This document shows positions 35,198 to 64,000 of a stretch of DNA of 64,000 nucleotides, piece after piece. Positions within the stretch are counted from its first letter, which is position 1. Every line of letters starts with the position of its first letter. Source of the stretch: Acanthococcus lagerstroemiae (lineage: Eukaryota > Arthropoda > Insecta > Hemiptera > Eriococcidae). The notes beneath the pieces are model-generated. The model was given only the letters and a program-made list of their open reading frames with translations, was not told where the DNA came from and did not search any database. Made by a program: the position numbers and the translations under genes. The DNA lies in NCBI GenBank assembly GCA_031841125.1, contig CM063109.1:8780321-8844320 (forward strand). Reading direction: 5' to 3'.

Positions 35198-35937
35198 ATC
35201 GTTTGATTTGATTAAACTTTGATATTCCGGTTCGGAGCACGAATCATACGAATCATCAGCAGCGTCCTGAAAGCAATCAACAAATTAGGCTAAAATTGTA
35301 CCGGGAGTCGGCTCACATACAAACTGGATGCGCCTACTGTTACACCACAGATTTTAACAAGGGAATGAAGCAAAAAGCTGTATTTGATCTTCAGATCAGC
35401 TGATCTGCGAGACGTAAAAGAGGAATAAATATATGGCAGCTTGTGTTTCGTAACCGAAATTTTACACAGACATTCACATAACATGTTCGAACCATTAAAT
35501 CTCTTCAGTACGTGAATTTGTTGAACGAAAGTTTAATCAAAAAAATAAATATACAAGAAAAGCTATACAAACCTTCACATCTATCTTATGATTCGTTCTT
35601 TCGTAATCCGTATCATTGCTGAAACAGAAGAATCACATAAAACACAACATCAACATAATCCGAGGTAGTAAACTAACACACTGTTGTATCACTTCCGAAA
35701 TTAACGTCTGCAATGATCATTGCAATTTTTGTGCTCATCGTCGCATCAGTATATCAATCCGAATCGGCGGAACACCAGATACTGATTATACAGAAATATT
35801 ACTTCGCTATGTCGTCTCATTGACATTAGAGGAATTGACTATAAATGCAAATCGCTGAAACGCAGATAAGCATAAGTAATATCATATTATCAAGTACTAC
35901 GCTAATAATCTAACCTTGTATTTACTTCGGTGTCCAT
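27066..35937 (-). CDS. Seven-finger C2H2 zinc-finger protein, probable transcription factor
   Basis: Coding exons on the minus strand: 35937-35915 (ATG in the context CACTAACATGG), 35618-35573, 35266-35156 and 27941-27066. All junctions are GT-AG. The phases join as AG plus C (Ser), then two phase-0 junctions, giving about 351 aa. Seen: the first 60 residues are acidic with a run of nine Asp from GAC/GAT codons; then an Asp- and Ser-rich stretch, the proline run PPTPPPPPLPP, and seven C2H2 fingers beginning CHYCLQQF, CSTCGKEF, CHLCGKVY, CGICNKKF, CDVCGRTF, CQVCNKSF and CDICGKIF. A TGEKP-type linker (TGERPYP) occurs only before the sixth finger. Known for the family: nuclear DNA binding by tandem fingers. 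The target and the ortholog are not recognised. The finger exon is clearly GC-richer than its surroundings. The 5' exons are inferred from splice signals and phase and would need transcript support. Confidence 0.82.
27942..29573 (-). other. 3' part of the zinc-finger intron, no gene seen
   Basis: Intron sequence between finger exon 4 and exon 3. It includes simple GACAGA/TAGATA-like stretches (28545-28640) and a poly-C/poly-A junction at about 29107. A 157-codon minus-strand frame at 28839-29312 has no recognisable domain and is treated as chance. Confidence 0.35.
29574..29772. mobile_element. hAT MITE with 8-bp target duplication AATAGAGC
   Basis: 199 bp. Left end CGGCGCCGGATTTAACCTAGGC; the right end in reverse is CAGGGCTGTATTTACGTATAGGC. 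AATAGAGC is repeated exactly on both sides (29566-29573, 29773-29780). The CAGGGC...ATTTA...AGGC end type is common among noncoding hAT elements of animals. It lies in the zinc-finger intron. Confidence 0.85.
29951..30276. mobile_element. AACGGTTA-rich hAT MITE, copy 2
   Basis: Ends ATAGGGTTTGCGAAATGG and the complement of AGGGTTCGTGACCAAAAT. The interior has the same GTTATAACCGTTAACC, GACCAACAACCGTTTGG and GGTTATGAAACGG words as copy 1 at 24716-25040, in the opposite orientation. Located in the zinc-finger intron; no clear target duplication. Confidence 0.75.
30277..31739 (-). other. Zinc-finger intron sequence without a recognised element
   Basis: AT-rich. It contains C-runs at about 30582 and 31345 and pyrimidine-rich text near 30870-31100 reminiscent of the GCTTTCGGCTTT family, but without pairable ends. 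Confidence 0.3.
31740..32900 (+). mobile_element. LINE 3' fragment with RNase H domain and zinc-knuckle tail
   Basis: Several plus-strand frames in succession. MKALERLLNLPPFHT (31750) is the end of a reverse transcriptase region; VRFADASK (about 32020), ICTDSQTVIKAL (about 32195) and WIPGHCSIQRNMIADKLA (about 32300) are the motifs of a retrotransposon RNase H; CRHCREEEETSIHNICQ (about 32640) is a C-terminal knuckle. The arrangement is that of I/Loa/R1-superclade LINEs. Stops at 31988 and 32461 and frameshifts near 32200 and 32260 show it is dead. The 3' end is near ATAAATGTAATGTAATG (about 32880), a short-tandem tail as in I-type elements. Inserted antisense in the zinc-finger intron. Confidence 0.8.
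32901..35155 (-). other. Zinc-finger intron 3, 5' part; no element resolved
   Basis: Contains many imperfect GTCTATCTG/CAGACAGA words (33240-33560, 34540-34780) that look like an old degenerate tetranucleotide repeat, and plain AT-rich DNA elsewhere. No frame with family-like content. Confidence 0.3.
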
Positions 35938-36330
35938 GTTAGTGGAATTAAATAGATATACAATACCCGGATAACAATTTACGTTCCGCGAAGCGCAACT
36001 CTGTACGTTGAATTGTGATAAAATAAGAACATTTATATCGTTATAAATAACATAATAATTTCAATAATAACACAATTGAGAGAATTATCACAATGCAAAT
36101 CGGTTTCGGTAGTAGCAATGTCCGCTAACACATAAAACACACGACAACTTCCTCCGAAGGGGGAAGTGTCTATTAACTTTTATCAAAATCCGCATATGAC
36201 ACTTTTGGGATATGACGTCAGATATACTAGAGAAAAATTGGGTACATTAAGCTACAAGTAGGGTAATAACCAAAATGGCTTCGACTATGACGTCATAAAC
36301 TATTGCTGATGCAGATGCATCATAGCATCA
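35938..36330 (-). promoter_or_regulatory. Likely 5' UTR and promoter region of the zinc-finger gene
   Basis: Lies upstream of the proposed ATG at 35937 on the minus strand. A TATAAATG word occurs at about 36045 on that strand, but no transcription start can be fixed. Position is the only strong argument. Confidence 0.3.
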
Positions 36331-37884
36331 TGTATGAATACAATCAATGCAGCATGCAGACACTGGCCTACAGCTACAGATACACACATCTTAAAACAAG
36401 GCTTGCTCTCTGAATAGACCAAGATTTGAATTATTCAATAATTGATCAATTTGAAACTGAAATTTGATCATTTTCTTGCCAGCATGAATGTGTTTTCTCT
36501 TGTTTTCCATTATAATTAATACGATTTCGCTAAATAGGTACGATCTAGTTAATTTCGTTTCAATGACGCTCTGAGGCTCTGACTGGAATAGTTGTTCTAG
36601 AATATTTCTATTTCTTCACTAGTCATAATGTTACTAGCGTAAGATAAGCTAAGTAACAGCAGCACTGACTTATTCTTGATGTTTCGAGTTTCAAGTATAA
36701 AGTTCTATTCGCTATCTTTATGAACAGTGAAAAGGCTAGCAGACACATACCTATTATGTACTTCCAATTTTGAAACCTATACCTACATTCAATACTCGAC
36801 AGACAATCTTTGAAATAAATTGAAACCAATATCAATGGCATCCAGATCAGACGTTACACTAATCAGACTGATTCTGATCTACTTGGTATTTCGTGAAATC
36901 GGCTCAATTTGAATTTTTGAACGAAGGTGGAACCACGTTGGAACAATATAAAAATTGAGCACGGATTAGCACTTTACTCGGTCGAGTAAAGAAAATGTTG
37001 ATGTTCAGTCTATTGAATCAAGTAGAAAAGACATCCTTTTCCCACCACTTTAGTTCTGTATAAACTAAAAATATCGACTTAATTCTTATCCGAGAAACAC
37101 AACGAATATAAAACACGGATATCCGGATGATTTTCATAACTAGAACATGATGTTAGACAAAACTATTTTTTGTCATTCTTGCAGACAAGCATTTCATTTT
37201 GTCTTTGTTATGTCATGAGTTTTGTCATGTTTGGAGTTCTATCATTTTGTCTGTTTATGGTTTTTGGTCATGACAAAATTATTTTGTCATTCTCTCAAAA
37301 TGCAAATACCTGTTAATTTACAGGCATTTTTATATACAATCCAATTGCACCAATGCTATTCCAACAAAGGTGGAACAGTAGTCAATTACTGCATTTTGAA
37401 AATTAAAGAGTTTGAGCTTCCCATGAAAATATCCAGCAGAACAGCGGCAGTTACGTTGCTGTCTGGCGGCGGAGTTGAAATTTCCAAACTGACTTAGGTT
37501 GTTTTTATGGGAAGTTCTTCAAATTATTAGATTATTACCTTATTAGGGACACGAAAAGATAAATAATAGGTACACAAACCTAACAAATTTAACCATCTAG
37601 CAATAGCAACTTACTGAGTTTCCCTTTGAATGCAAGAATAAAAGCAGAAGACAAGAATGAAAGAAGTATAAGACAGCAAAAGAAGGTAAATACCTAATAA
37701 CAATAACAGGAGAATGAAGTGATGGAAGAAAAAGGTTCTTCTATAAGCTGCCTCATCTTAACATCTTTGATAAATTAGCACTTGACAGATTTGTGTGAAA
37801 CCATACAAAATTCCAGCTGCTCAGGTTATCTTGTCTTTCTATTCAGAACTAAGTTCAATTAATATGAAACATAGTCTTTTCGGA
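36331..37884. other. Intergenic DNA with a TGACAAAA-rich patch
   Basis: The stretch 37150-37310 is rich in TTTTGTCAT/ATGACAAAA words and begins near TGTTAGACAAAAC, so it is probably a worn copy of the TGACAAAA MITE family found at 38140-38237, 43366-43525 and 45199-45344. The rest has no recognisable feature. Confidence 0.4.
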
Positions 37885-37970
37885 CCTCCGGCCACTGATG
37901 CGATGCTCGAAAGGGTAGTTTCCGGGGCCGGGGGTACGGTGTCACAAGAGCAACTTTGGCACGTGTGCAG
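37885..37970 (+). repeat. GC-rich ~105-bp dispersed repeat, copy 1 (3'-truncated)
   Basis: Runs from CCTCCGGCCACTGATGCGAT through AAAGGGTAGTTTCCGGGGCC to TTTGGCACGTGTG, then meets the inner part of a TGGACGCTG-ended MITE. Fuller copies are at 50213-50318 (+), 60884-60985 (-) and 62054-62162 (-). Confidence 0.7.
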
Positions 37971-38139
37971 CGAGAATTTTTCGAAATTAGGTCCCGATTC
38001 AAAAATGTGTACTCACATTGAAAAAAGCTTATCAGTAAAAGCTATGTTATATAATTTCTACATGGCTCTTGAACTTCGAATTACGTGTTCTCAAGAAACA
38101 GATTTTGCTGGTTGGGTTCCTTACGCGTAACAGCGTCCA
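37971..38139. mobile_element. TGGACGCTG-ended MITE, copy 2 (half)
   Basis: The right two-thirds of the family: AAAAAGCTTATCAGTAAAAG (about 38022), GTTCTCAAGAAACAGATTTT (about 38090), and the end GCGTAACAGCGTCCA. The other terminal third is replaced by the GC-rich repeat at 37885-37970. Confidence 0.65.
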
Positions 38140-38237
38140 TATGACAAAACTGATAAATAGTTTCGTCATTATGACAAAATTTCTATGAGATTCGGTAGTA
38201 ATTTTGTCATTTTGTTTTGTTATGTCTAACAACACTG
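38140..38237. mobile_element. TGACAAAA MITE, partial copy
   Basis: ATGACAAAACTG near 38140 and the end TTTTGTTATGTCTAACAACACTG at about 38215-38237. The terminal sequence in reverse is CAGTGTTGTTAGACATAAC, shared with the copies at 43366 and 45344. The internal TTTTGTCAT words are in both orientations. Confidence 0.6.
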
Positions 38238-40366
38238 ACTATAACATGAATAAGTACAATAGGTATTAAAAACGACCATAATAATAATAATAATTATTAT
38301 TTTGTAAATACAGATAACAACACCAAACTGATAAAGGGGATTGGATTAAATATCCAAGTAGTACTTTTTTTCCTTTTTTTAAAATACAAATAACAACATC
38401 AAACTGATAAAATAAAGGAAATTGGAATGAATATCCATGTTATTTCGTTTTTTGCCATGTTGGTATGCAAGTTAAGATGTATATAACAGCAATGGCGGTC
38501 TTGCATAACCAGAATTTTTCAATAACTATTGGAAACAGTTATTTTTACAATAACGTTAGCATAACTGTAACCATAAACGTTTGCACAATAATACCACCAA
38601 AATCGACAAACATTTTTAAACCAAAACAAGCGGTTACGGATACCCAAATTTATTCAATTATTGCGCCAGCGTATATATGTATATAAGAAAACTGCAGCAG
38701 ATGTAAAAGAAGTAGAAATTTTCACAGCCCCTGATACTGAAAGAAGCTTCTCAATAGAATATGTAATATTTTAATGAACTTCCTTCATTTAGTTTCGCAT
38801 TTGTGACACGCATACCATTTACCAGTTTAGGTATACAGATTTTCAAGGGCTACTATGGGCGCAATTTTCCAACATTGTGCTGCCAAAATAAAGTATCGGC
38901 AATAACTAAAAATTACATAAGCGTGGTTGTTTTGGAGCAGTTATCGTCAGTAGGTATATAGCGAACATTTAGCATCAAAACTGATCCTCAACCCAAACCC
39001 AAGAGGAAATACAAGCTTTCTTTCTTCAAATCAACAGCGAGTTTGACATTTTACTGGCCTAGCAGGCCGAAATTTAGACATTTTTCCACGTTTTTGGTAA
39101 TAATGAAAAATCATGTTCGTGGAGATGATTTGCTGATGATTGAAAATAGCTCTCTCAGGACCACCACAGGAAAAAGAAGTTGGTTCTTCGGAACAAAATC
39201 AAGTTTTAGATTGACTTGTAGTACTTGTACTCAAATAACATGCATAGTTGTGTACTAAAAAAAAAAGTGCAGTGTATTTTGCCGCATCACCGCAACTACT
39301 ACAGGAATCGGAAATTTCAAGAGCAATGCCTTCTAAAATTATGCTTCCACATTATTCGATCTTAAATTAAAAGATCTATGACAAACGTGGCACACCTGAA
39401 TGGTTTTCCATTCGATTGAACTCACAATACGTGTTTGCACTTGATATTTAACGAAGAACGTTATTGAACAAGAGAATGCTCATGGTTTCGTTGGATGTAC
39501 ACCAACAAATGAGTTTCTAAGGCAGGAGCATGGAAGAATAATTGATACTGGTGGAACAGAATTATCGTTCTTGATTTTCTTCGGTGAGTACCAACAGATG
39601 AGTCTTCTTTTGCGTAAAACTAGTCCCCATGAAATCGTTTCACATATATAAAGCACTCTATCATTACATTTGACACGTTTTATATATCAAGCTGAGTTAC
39701 ACCTTAATACAGGGAAAAAATCTACAAAAGAAAAAATTAAAAATGACGTAACTAACTTTCGAATTAAACATCTGGTAATCATTATTCAATCGAAATTATC
39801 TATAAATCACAAGAATGAATACAAGGAGAGGTAATAATGAAATCAACACAGCTGTAAAATTAGTCTCTGTAAATTACACGATCCAAACTACTATTCAAAA
39901 AATACTGTTGAATTCATGCAATTTGAAATTCAACTTCGTACGTACAATACACGATAATCTGCGAAAATTTTAAGTAAGTATATTACACCACTGGAGCATG
40001 AAAGTTGTAGTCATGTAAGTATTCCCAACTTAATACGAATATCCGATACGCATCGGATTTGAAAACGAAAGAGAGGACTTATTTTAAGTTTCAAAATCTG
40101 AGATCCTTGACATCTCGAGCTGACTGACCTCAATATGAGTAACAGAAGAATATCTTCTTCCCGTCGATAATCCAGTTTAGCAGTGAAATGAGTACGAGCA
40201 ACCAGTTTTGTTTTATTTTCACAGTCGACGAATCTATAATTTTAAAACAATCGCCATCTCAATACAATTCGTAATACTACATTAGAGCAAGCAAAAAACG
40301 AAGCTAATTTGTACGGAGGATCTTTTCGGATAACTCATAGGATTACCACTCCGGAGTTACTCATTT
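38238..40366. other. Intergenic DNA upstream of the prolyl hydroxylase gene
   Basis: A ~70-bp unit (AATACA(G/A)ATAACAACA(C/T)CAAACTG...ATATCCA) is duplicated in tandem at 38307-38443. The remainder is AT-rich without recognised features; the promoter of the gene starting at 40367 should lie here but cannot be pinpointed. Confidence 0.4.
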
Positions 40367-59970
<19,604 letters not shown>

Positions 59971-60092
59971 GTTTTTCTATCCCCGCGTTCACAAGTGAAA
60001 ATTGAGAGACTCGACAGCAAATACGAAAATTCGCGCAATTTATTTACTCAAATTGTATGAGCCGCGTATTCGTCTGTTCGTAATTACCCAAA

Positions 60093-60107
60093 AATAAATA
60101 TAATAAA
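60093..60107 (+). promoter_or_regulatory. Two AATAAA polyadenylation signals of the hydroxylase gene
   Basis: AATAAA at 60093-60098 and 60102-60107, about 125-135 bp past the proposed stop at 59970. Their position supports the last exon assignment. Confidence 0.55.
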
Positions 60108-60109
60108 CG

Positions 60110-60883
60110 TGTGCAATCATAAATTGGCCTCGCTTATTTGCATTTTAAATGCTGCATATAGTTGGCCTGATTTCAGTGCAGACATTTGGCAAAACTACTA
60201 AATCACGCAAATCGAATGAAAAACGAAATTTACCAAAGAGGGTTCTCAAAGTAATGGAAAAATTGATACGAGTAACGAGCTAGAAGAACTGAACCGGATT
60301 CGAGAACTTCTTTACTACGAGAAAATCTAGATCTTGCAATAGTGATGGCAAGTGAGCATTTGTATACATGCTCAGCACTGAGAAATTCCCACATTCTCCG
60401 AGATGAAATGCACGATTTTAGAAATGCTTCATTTGACAAAAGCTCGTTTTATTCAGCATTTATGATCAAACAGCTCAGAAAATGCTGGACAATAAGGTGG
60501 AATATTGGTCGAAATTTGACATACTTAGGACTTGAAAATAAAAAACAATTTTCGGTATTGGTCATTCCTTTTGACATTTCAGTAAGTTCCTAGAATAATA
60601 TGTTCAACTTGATTTAGATTCTCGTTGATATTTTACTTTCTTGAATGGCGATAGATAATTCATACCGCTTACTTTTATAAGGTGGTGATGAAATGGTATA
60701 TCACTAATATTATGTTGAAAATATGAGAATTACTGTTCACTTGGTATGACTGTGAAAGTGATCAGTCAGAGAAAGTTCCAAGAAAGTGATTAACATGTAA
60801 CTAAAAGTGATTTGAAACTTTCTCGACAGACAACTACAGTGTTACATGAGAAGAAGCTGTCTTAGATTTTCAATATAATGTAT
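60110..60883. other. Intergenic DNA without recognised features
   Basis: An 83-codon plus-strand frame at 60342-60593 has no domain I recognise. AT-rich otherwise. Confidence 0.3.
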
Positions 60884-60985
60884 TGGTGTGGTGGGACGTA
60901 TGGCGATGCACGCATGCCAAAGTGCCCCTATGACACCGCACCCCCGGCCACAGGAACTACCCTTTCGAGTATCGCGTCAGTGACC
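60884..60985 (-). repeat. GC-rich ~105-bp dispersed repeat, copy 3
   Basis: Read on the minus strand: GGTCACTGACGCGATACTCG, AAAGGGTAGTTCCTGTGGCC, then CATGCGTGCATCGCCATACG and the end CCCACCACACCA. Intergenic. Confidence 0.8.
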
Positions 60986-61029
60986 ATTAGCGATAAGTTA
61001 ATTTACATGTCAGTCAAGGGGAGACGGCA

Positions 61030-61620
61030 AGATGGAAGATCTACGAAGTATTAACAGAATATGGTCAAGAACACGTGACCTTCAAGTATCTAGGCTGCGA
61101 AATATCGTACCAAGGCGAGACAGACATAGATGGAAAAATCTCCAAATTTCTCCGTGTAACAGGAACACTAAACAGAGCCCTGCCACCAAAAAGCGTTCGG
61201 CTAGAAACGCGACTGCGAGCCTTTAATATATTGACCCGACCAACACTTCTGTACGGCAGCGAAACATGGGCCCTAAGAAAAAACACAAAGAAGAGATTGA
61301 CAGCCGCAGAGATGAAATTTATGAGACAGATCGCAGGATACACGAGGCTAGACCAAAAGAAAAACGACGAAATGTTAAAGGAGCTCGGAGCCGAGCCAGT
61401 AATACAGAGGATCAAAGACTATCGGGAAAAGTGGAGACAGCCCGTGAAAAGAATGCCAGACGATCGCTCACCAAGAAAGGCATGGAACTACACTCCCACA
61501 GGAAGAAGAAACATAGGACGGCCGGAAAGGAAACTGATCGATACATCTGCCAGTGGCTCTCAGGTGACAGATTCAGCAACAAACAGTCCTGTCTACGCCA
61601 CATAGTTCGATGATTATGAA
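61030..61620 (+). mobile_element. LINE C-terminal fragment (RTE-like)
   Basis: One open frame from about 61045 to the TAG at 61605: FKYLGCEISYQGETDIDGKI, LRAFNILTRPTLLYGSETWA, then KRLTAAEMKFMRQIAGYTR and RRNIGRPERKL. This is the region after the reverse transcriptase in RTE-like and related LINEs (YGSETW, RxIxGxTxxD, GRP). Only one short frame problem at the start. The catalytic part is missing, so it is a 5'-truncated insertion, relatively little decayed. Confidence 0.8.
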
Positions 61621-62053
61621 GACCATATTTCTCATATGACAAAACAAGGCTGTACATTTTACCAATTGATGATTATTTTCAAAATCAATCATCAGGAAAA
61701 AAACAACTCTGGAAAAATTGTTTGCGAGAGGTTAAAGTGCACGAAAGATTACTGAGCTTCAGCAGGCTACATAGCTCTAAAATCAGAACTGAAAAATGAG
61801 AAACTTATGGAACACGATGGCCGCCTTTGAAATGGATAAAAAAACAAGGATATCTCACCATCAAACTGGTCGCCACTCGATGACCAATAAGAAAATTCAG
61901 AGCTGCCACTTTCTTTTATAATGATTTTCCCTCAACTTTTTCCGGTTTCCTAGGCCAATTTTCTAAATCTTCCCGGACATTTTTTCAGCTAGTGTCGTAC
62001 ACTGCTTTGAGAATATTTTCTATTCAAAATCAAATTTGATATTCCTTGACCAA
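61621..62053. other. Spacer without recognised features
   Basis: 61915-61985 has TTTTCCCTCAACTTTTTCCGG and CTTCCCGGACATTTTTTCAG words similar to the inner parts of AGGGTGTCC hAT-like MITEs, but no ends were found. Confidence 0.3.
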
Positions 62054-62162
62054 TGGTGTGATGGGACATATATGGCGATGTACGCATGCCAAAGTGGCCC
62101 CTATGACACCGCACCCCGGCCCCGGAAACTGCCTTTCCGAGTATCGCATCAGTGGCCAGAGG
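62054..62162 (-). repeat. GC-rich ~105-bp dispersed repeat, copy 4
   Basis: Minus strand: CCTCTGGCCACTGATGCGAT, ACTCGGAAAGGCAGTTTCCG, GGGGTGCGGTGTCATAGGGG, CATGCGTACATCGCC, and the end CCCATCACACCA. The most complete copy. Confidence 0.8.
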
Positions 62163-63299
62163 AACGCGCATGAAATTGTGTGATATTCTTTATTTTCAAA
62201 AAGATCCGTAATTTCGACCAAAATTACGGAAATTTCCTGACTTTTCCAGACTGTCAAAAGATTACTACTTATCTTTCAATTTTCATTCCAACGTAACTAG
62301 AACATTCCATAGCGTGTTACGTGATACATGATTCGTTACGAGCTCAAGTTTGAGCTCTACAAAATCCCAACAAATTCCGTCTTGCAGCATTTGTTCAGCA
62401 AATATCGAGCATTTCTGAGCATTAGTTCGCCAATAAGGGCTCGAACATTTGTATTACTACCTTGCAACTTAAGGCCGCACAGAGGTCCGAGAAAGGGCAC
62501 CCGTCCCATTACAATTTCGCGATGACGCTCGCGTTTCGAAACAACGGTCAGTTGCTACATTCTGTCACGGGATTTCGGACAACCAAACACATACTGAAGG
62601 ACAGACTTAAGTGATGGTGTTTCGAAGAATTGATTACGCCAGAGACGAAACGTAGGCGAGGAGAACGTGTGTTCGACTCAAATGTTTTCACACCTACAGT
62701 TGACAGGCTTGCCCGGACAGAGAAATGACACATGCAGCCAATTAACTGTGCGTATAATACTCAACACAAACCTTCTTCAGAGTTGAATACCCGGCGCGGG
62801 AAGACGCTGAAACTGTTGAGCTGCAGGAGCTTTTCCATCGAGACGGCAGTTCGTAAGAATGTCATCCATCATCTATCGTTGACCTGGTAACGTTATCCAC
62901 CAGAGTTCCACCAACGCACATATTGCTAACCTGCGAGAACAAATAACGCCACATTAAAAACCAGTTACGTAATTTCGTCGTGTTTCAAAGAAAAAGATCA
63001 ATTTTTTCAAAATGTACTCAAAAAACAATTCAGCCTTCAAAAAAGAGACGTTTTCTAGGTGTACCTAAACGATAGGTACTTTTTATGCGATGATGTTGGA
63101 AGGGAAATAACTATTTCCTTCCTCGAGGAGAGAGGTATTAATTTCTTAACGATTCACTGCAGAGGAAGCAACTGCAATAAAGCGATATTTTCAGCAGAAA
63201 ATACAGCAAAATTTTGAAAAATGTCGGGCATCATGAAGTCGTAGAGGAAAAATGTCACTCGAGCGACTCCAGGATTCGCCTACAGCTCGTACTGCAAAC
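62163..63299. other. Spacer without recognised features
   Basis: Higher GC in 62460-62900 than in most spacers here. No open frame with family-like content; it may hold the eroded 5' part of the LINE that follows. Confidence 0.3.
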
Positions 63300-64000
63300 T
63301 TCGCACTCGTGAAAACACTTCATTCCTCTCTCGTCGTGTTCCGGACGGCAAGTCAGTGACAACAAACTTGTCTCTATTGTTGACTTTTTGGCATCAAGTC
63401 GGGAAGCAAAATCTCAAACTGATATCATTTATATCGATTTTCAAAAAGCTTTTGATAGAGTGAACCGCAATATTTTTCTAAGTAAATTAAAGGCAGTTGA
63501 TCTCTCAGTAAAGCTTGTAAAATTGATTGAATTATATCTTTTTCAACGAGTCCGAAAAGTACATTTTCGAGATAAAATTTCTCAACCATATATGGCTAAG
63601 TCTGGTGTTCCGCAAGGATCCTATCTGGGACCATTACTTTTCAACTTATTTATCAATGATTTACCAGCAAAGCTAAAACGCTCTCAAGCTCTCATGTATG
63701 CTGATGATTTGAAATATAACTAGTGTGTCGGAAGGAAAGAAGCTTCAGGGGGACCTACAGACTTTATTTTGGTGCATGGAAACTAATCTTTCCTTAAACC
63801 TACAAAAATGTTATCAAATAACAGTTACATTAAAGCGATCACCAATAGTAACCGTTTATAAAACTAGGGATTTCCCCTCAGAGATTAAAAATGAAGTTAG
63901 AGACTTGGGCGTGAACTTTCAACTCACACTGTGAGCTAATGATTAAAAAATCAATATCCATGCTGGGATTTATTTACCAGTCTAAAATTCCTTCTAACCC
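63300..64000 (+). mobile_element. Jockey/CR1-type LINE reverse transcriptase fragment, cut by window end
   Basis: Plus strand: NKLVSIVDFLASSREA (63363), TDIIYIDFQKAFDRVNRNIF (63418), SGVPQGSYLGPLLFNLFIND (63600), MYADDLK (63693) are the A-to-C catalytic motifs of a Jockey/CR1-like reverse transcriptase. A TAG at 63721-63723 interrupts it right after the YADD box. The frame then continues with LQKCYQITV and VRDLGVNFQLTL. The motif residues themselves are intact. It extends past 64000. Confidence 0.85.

Overview
This is eukaryotic nuclear DNA, AT-rich, intron-bearing and packed with transposable elements. It is most likely from an arthropod, probably an insect. The grounds are spliceosomal introns with GT-AG ends, three split protein-coding genes, insect-like RTE, R1 and Jockey-type retroelements, a Polinton-like DNA polymerase relic, and many hAT, pogo, PIF/Harbinger and hairpin MITEs. 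No bacterial operon, CRISPR array, tRNA or rRNA could be recognised. The species cannot be named from the sequence.

Three host genes can be assembled exon by exon, with matching intron phases. (1) The 3' part of an MFSD6/jef-like transporter on the + strand (1449-6555, eight exons, 508 codons before the stop; its 5' part lies outside the window). (2) A seven-finger C2H2 zinc-finger protein on the - strand (35937 down to 27066, four coding exons, about 351 aa), whose short acidic 5' exons are separated from the finger exon by a 7.2-kb intron. (3) A complete collagen prolyl 4-hydroxylase alpha-subunit-like gene on the + strand (40367-59970, ten exons, about 528 aa) with the iron and 2-oxoglutarate ligands intact. 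They show no sign of a shared pathway. Their introns and spacers hold most of the mobile DNA.

Layout. 1-1380: decayed protein-primed type B DNA polymerase (-), next to or within an intron of the transporter. 1449-6555: transporter, with an RTE fragment and nested hAT-like elements in its largest intron. 6904-7984: foldback element. 7985-16340: satellite of about 21 units (336, 271 and about 326 bp), homogeneous in the centre and degraded at both edges, each unit made of inverted half-units. 16340-22170: noncoding DNA with minisatellites. 22170-26430: dense cluster of nested and tandemly duplicated MITEs. 27066-35937: zinc-finger gene, whose intron holds a hAT MITE, an AACGGTTA-rich MITE and a LINE RNase H tail. 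36000-40366: intergenic. 40367-59970: prolyl hydroxylase; intron 2 holds several MITEs, intron 7 an R1-clade fragment, and intron 9 (8 kb) a full-length but broken RTE element that carries a hAT MITE, GC-rich palindromes, a 340-bp TA microsatellite, a hairpin MITE, and a pogo-like element that itself contains a PIF-like MITE. 61030-64000: fragments of two more LINEs.

The least explained structures are the alternating-orientation satellite with its neighbouring foldback element, a GC-rich ~105-bp dispersed repeat ending in CACACCA, and the GC-rich palindrome cluster at 53.9 kb.
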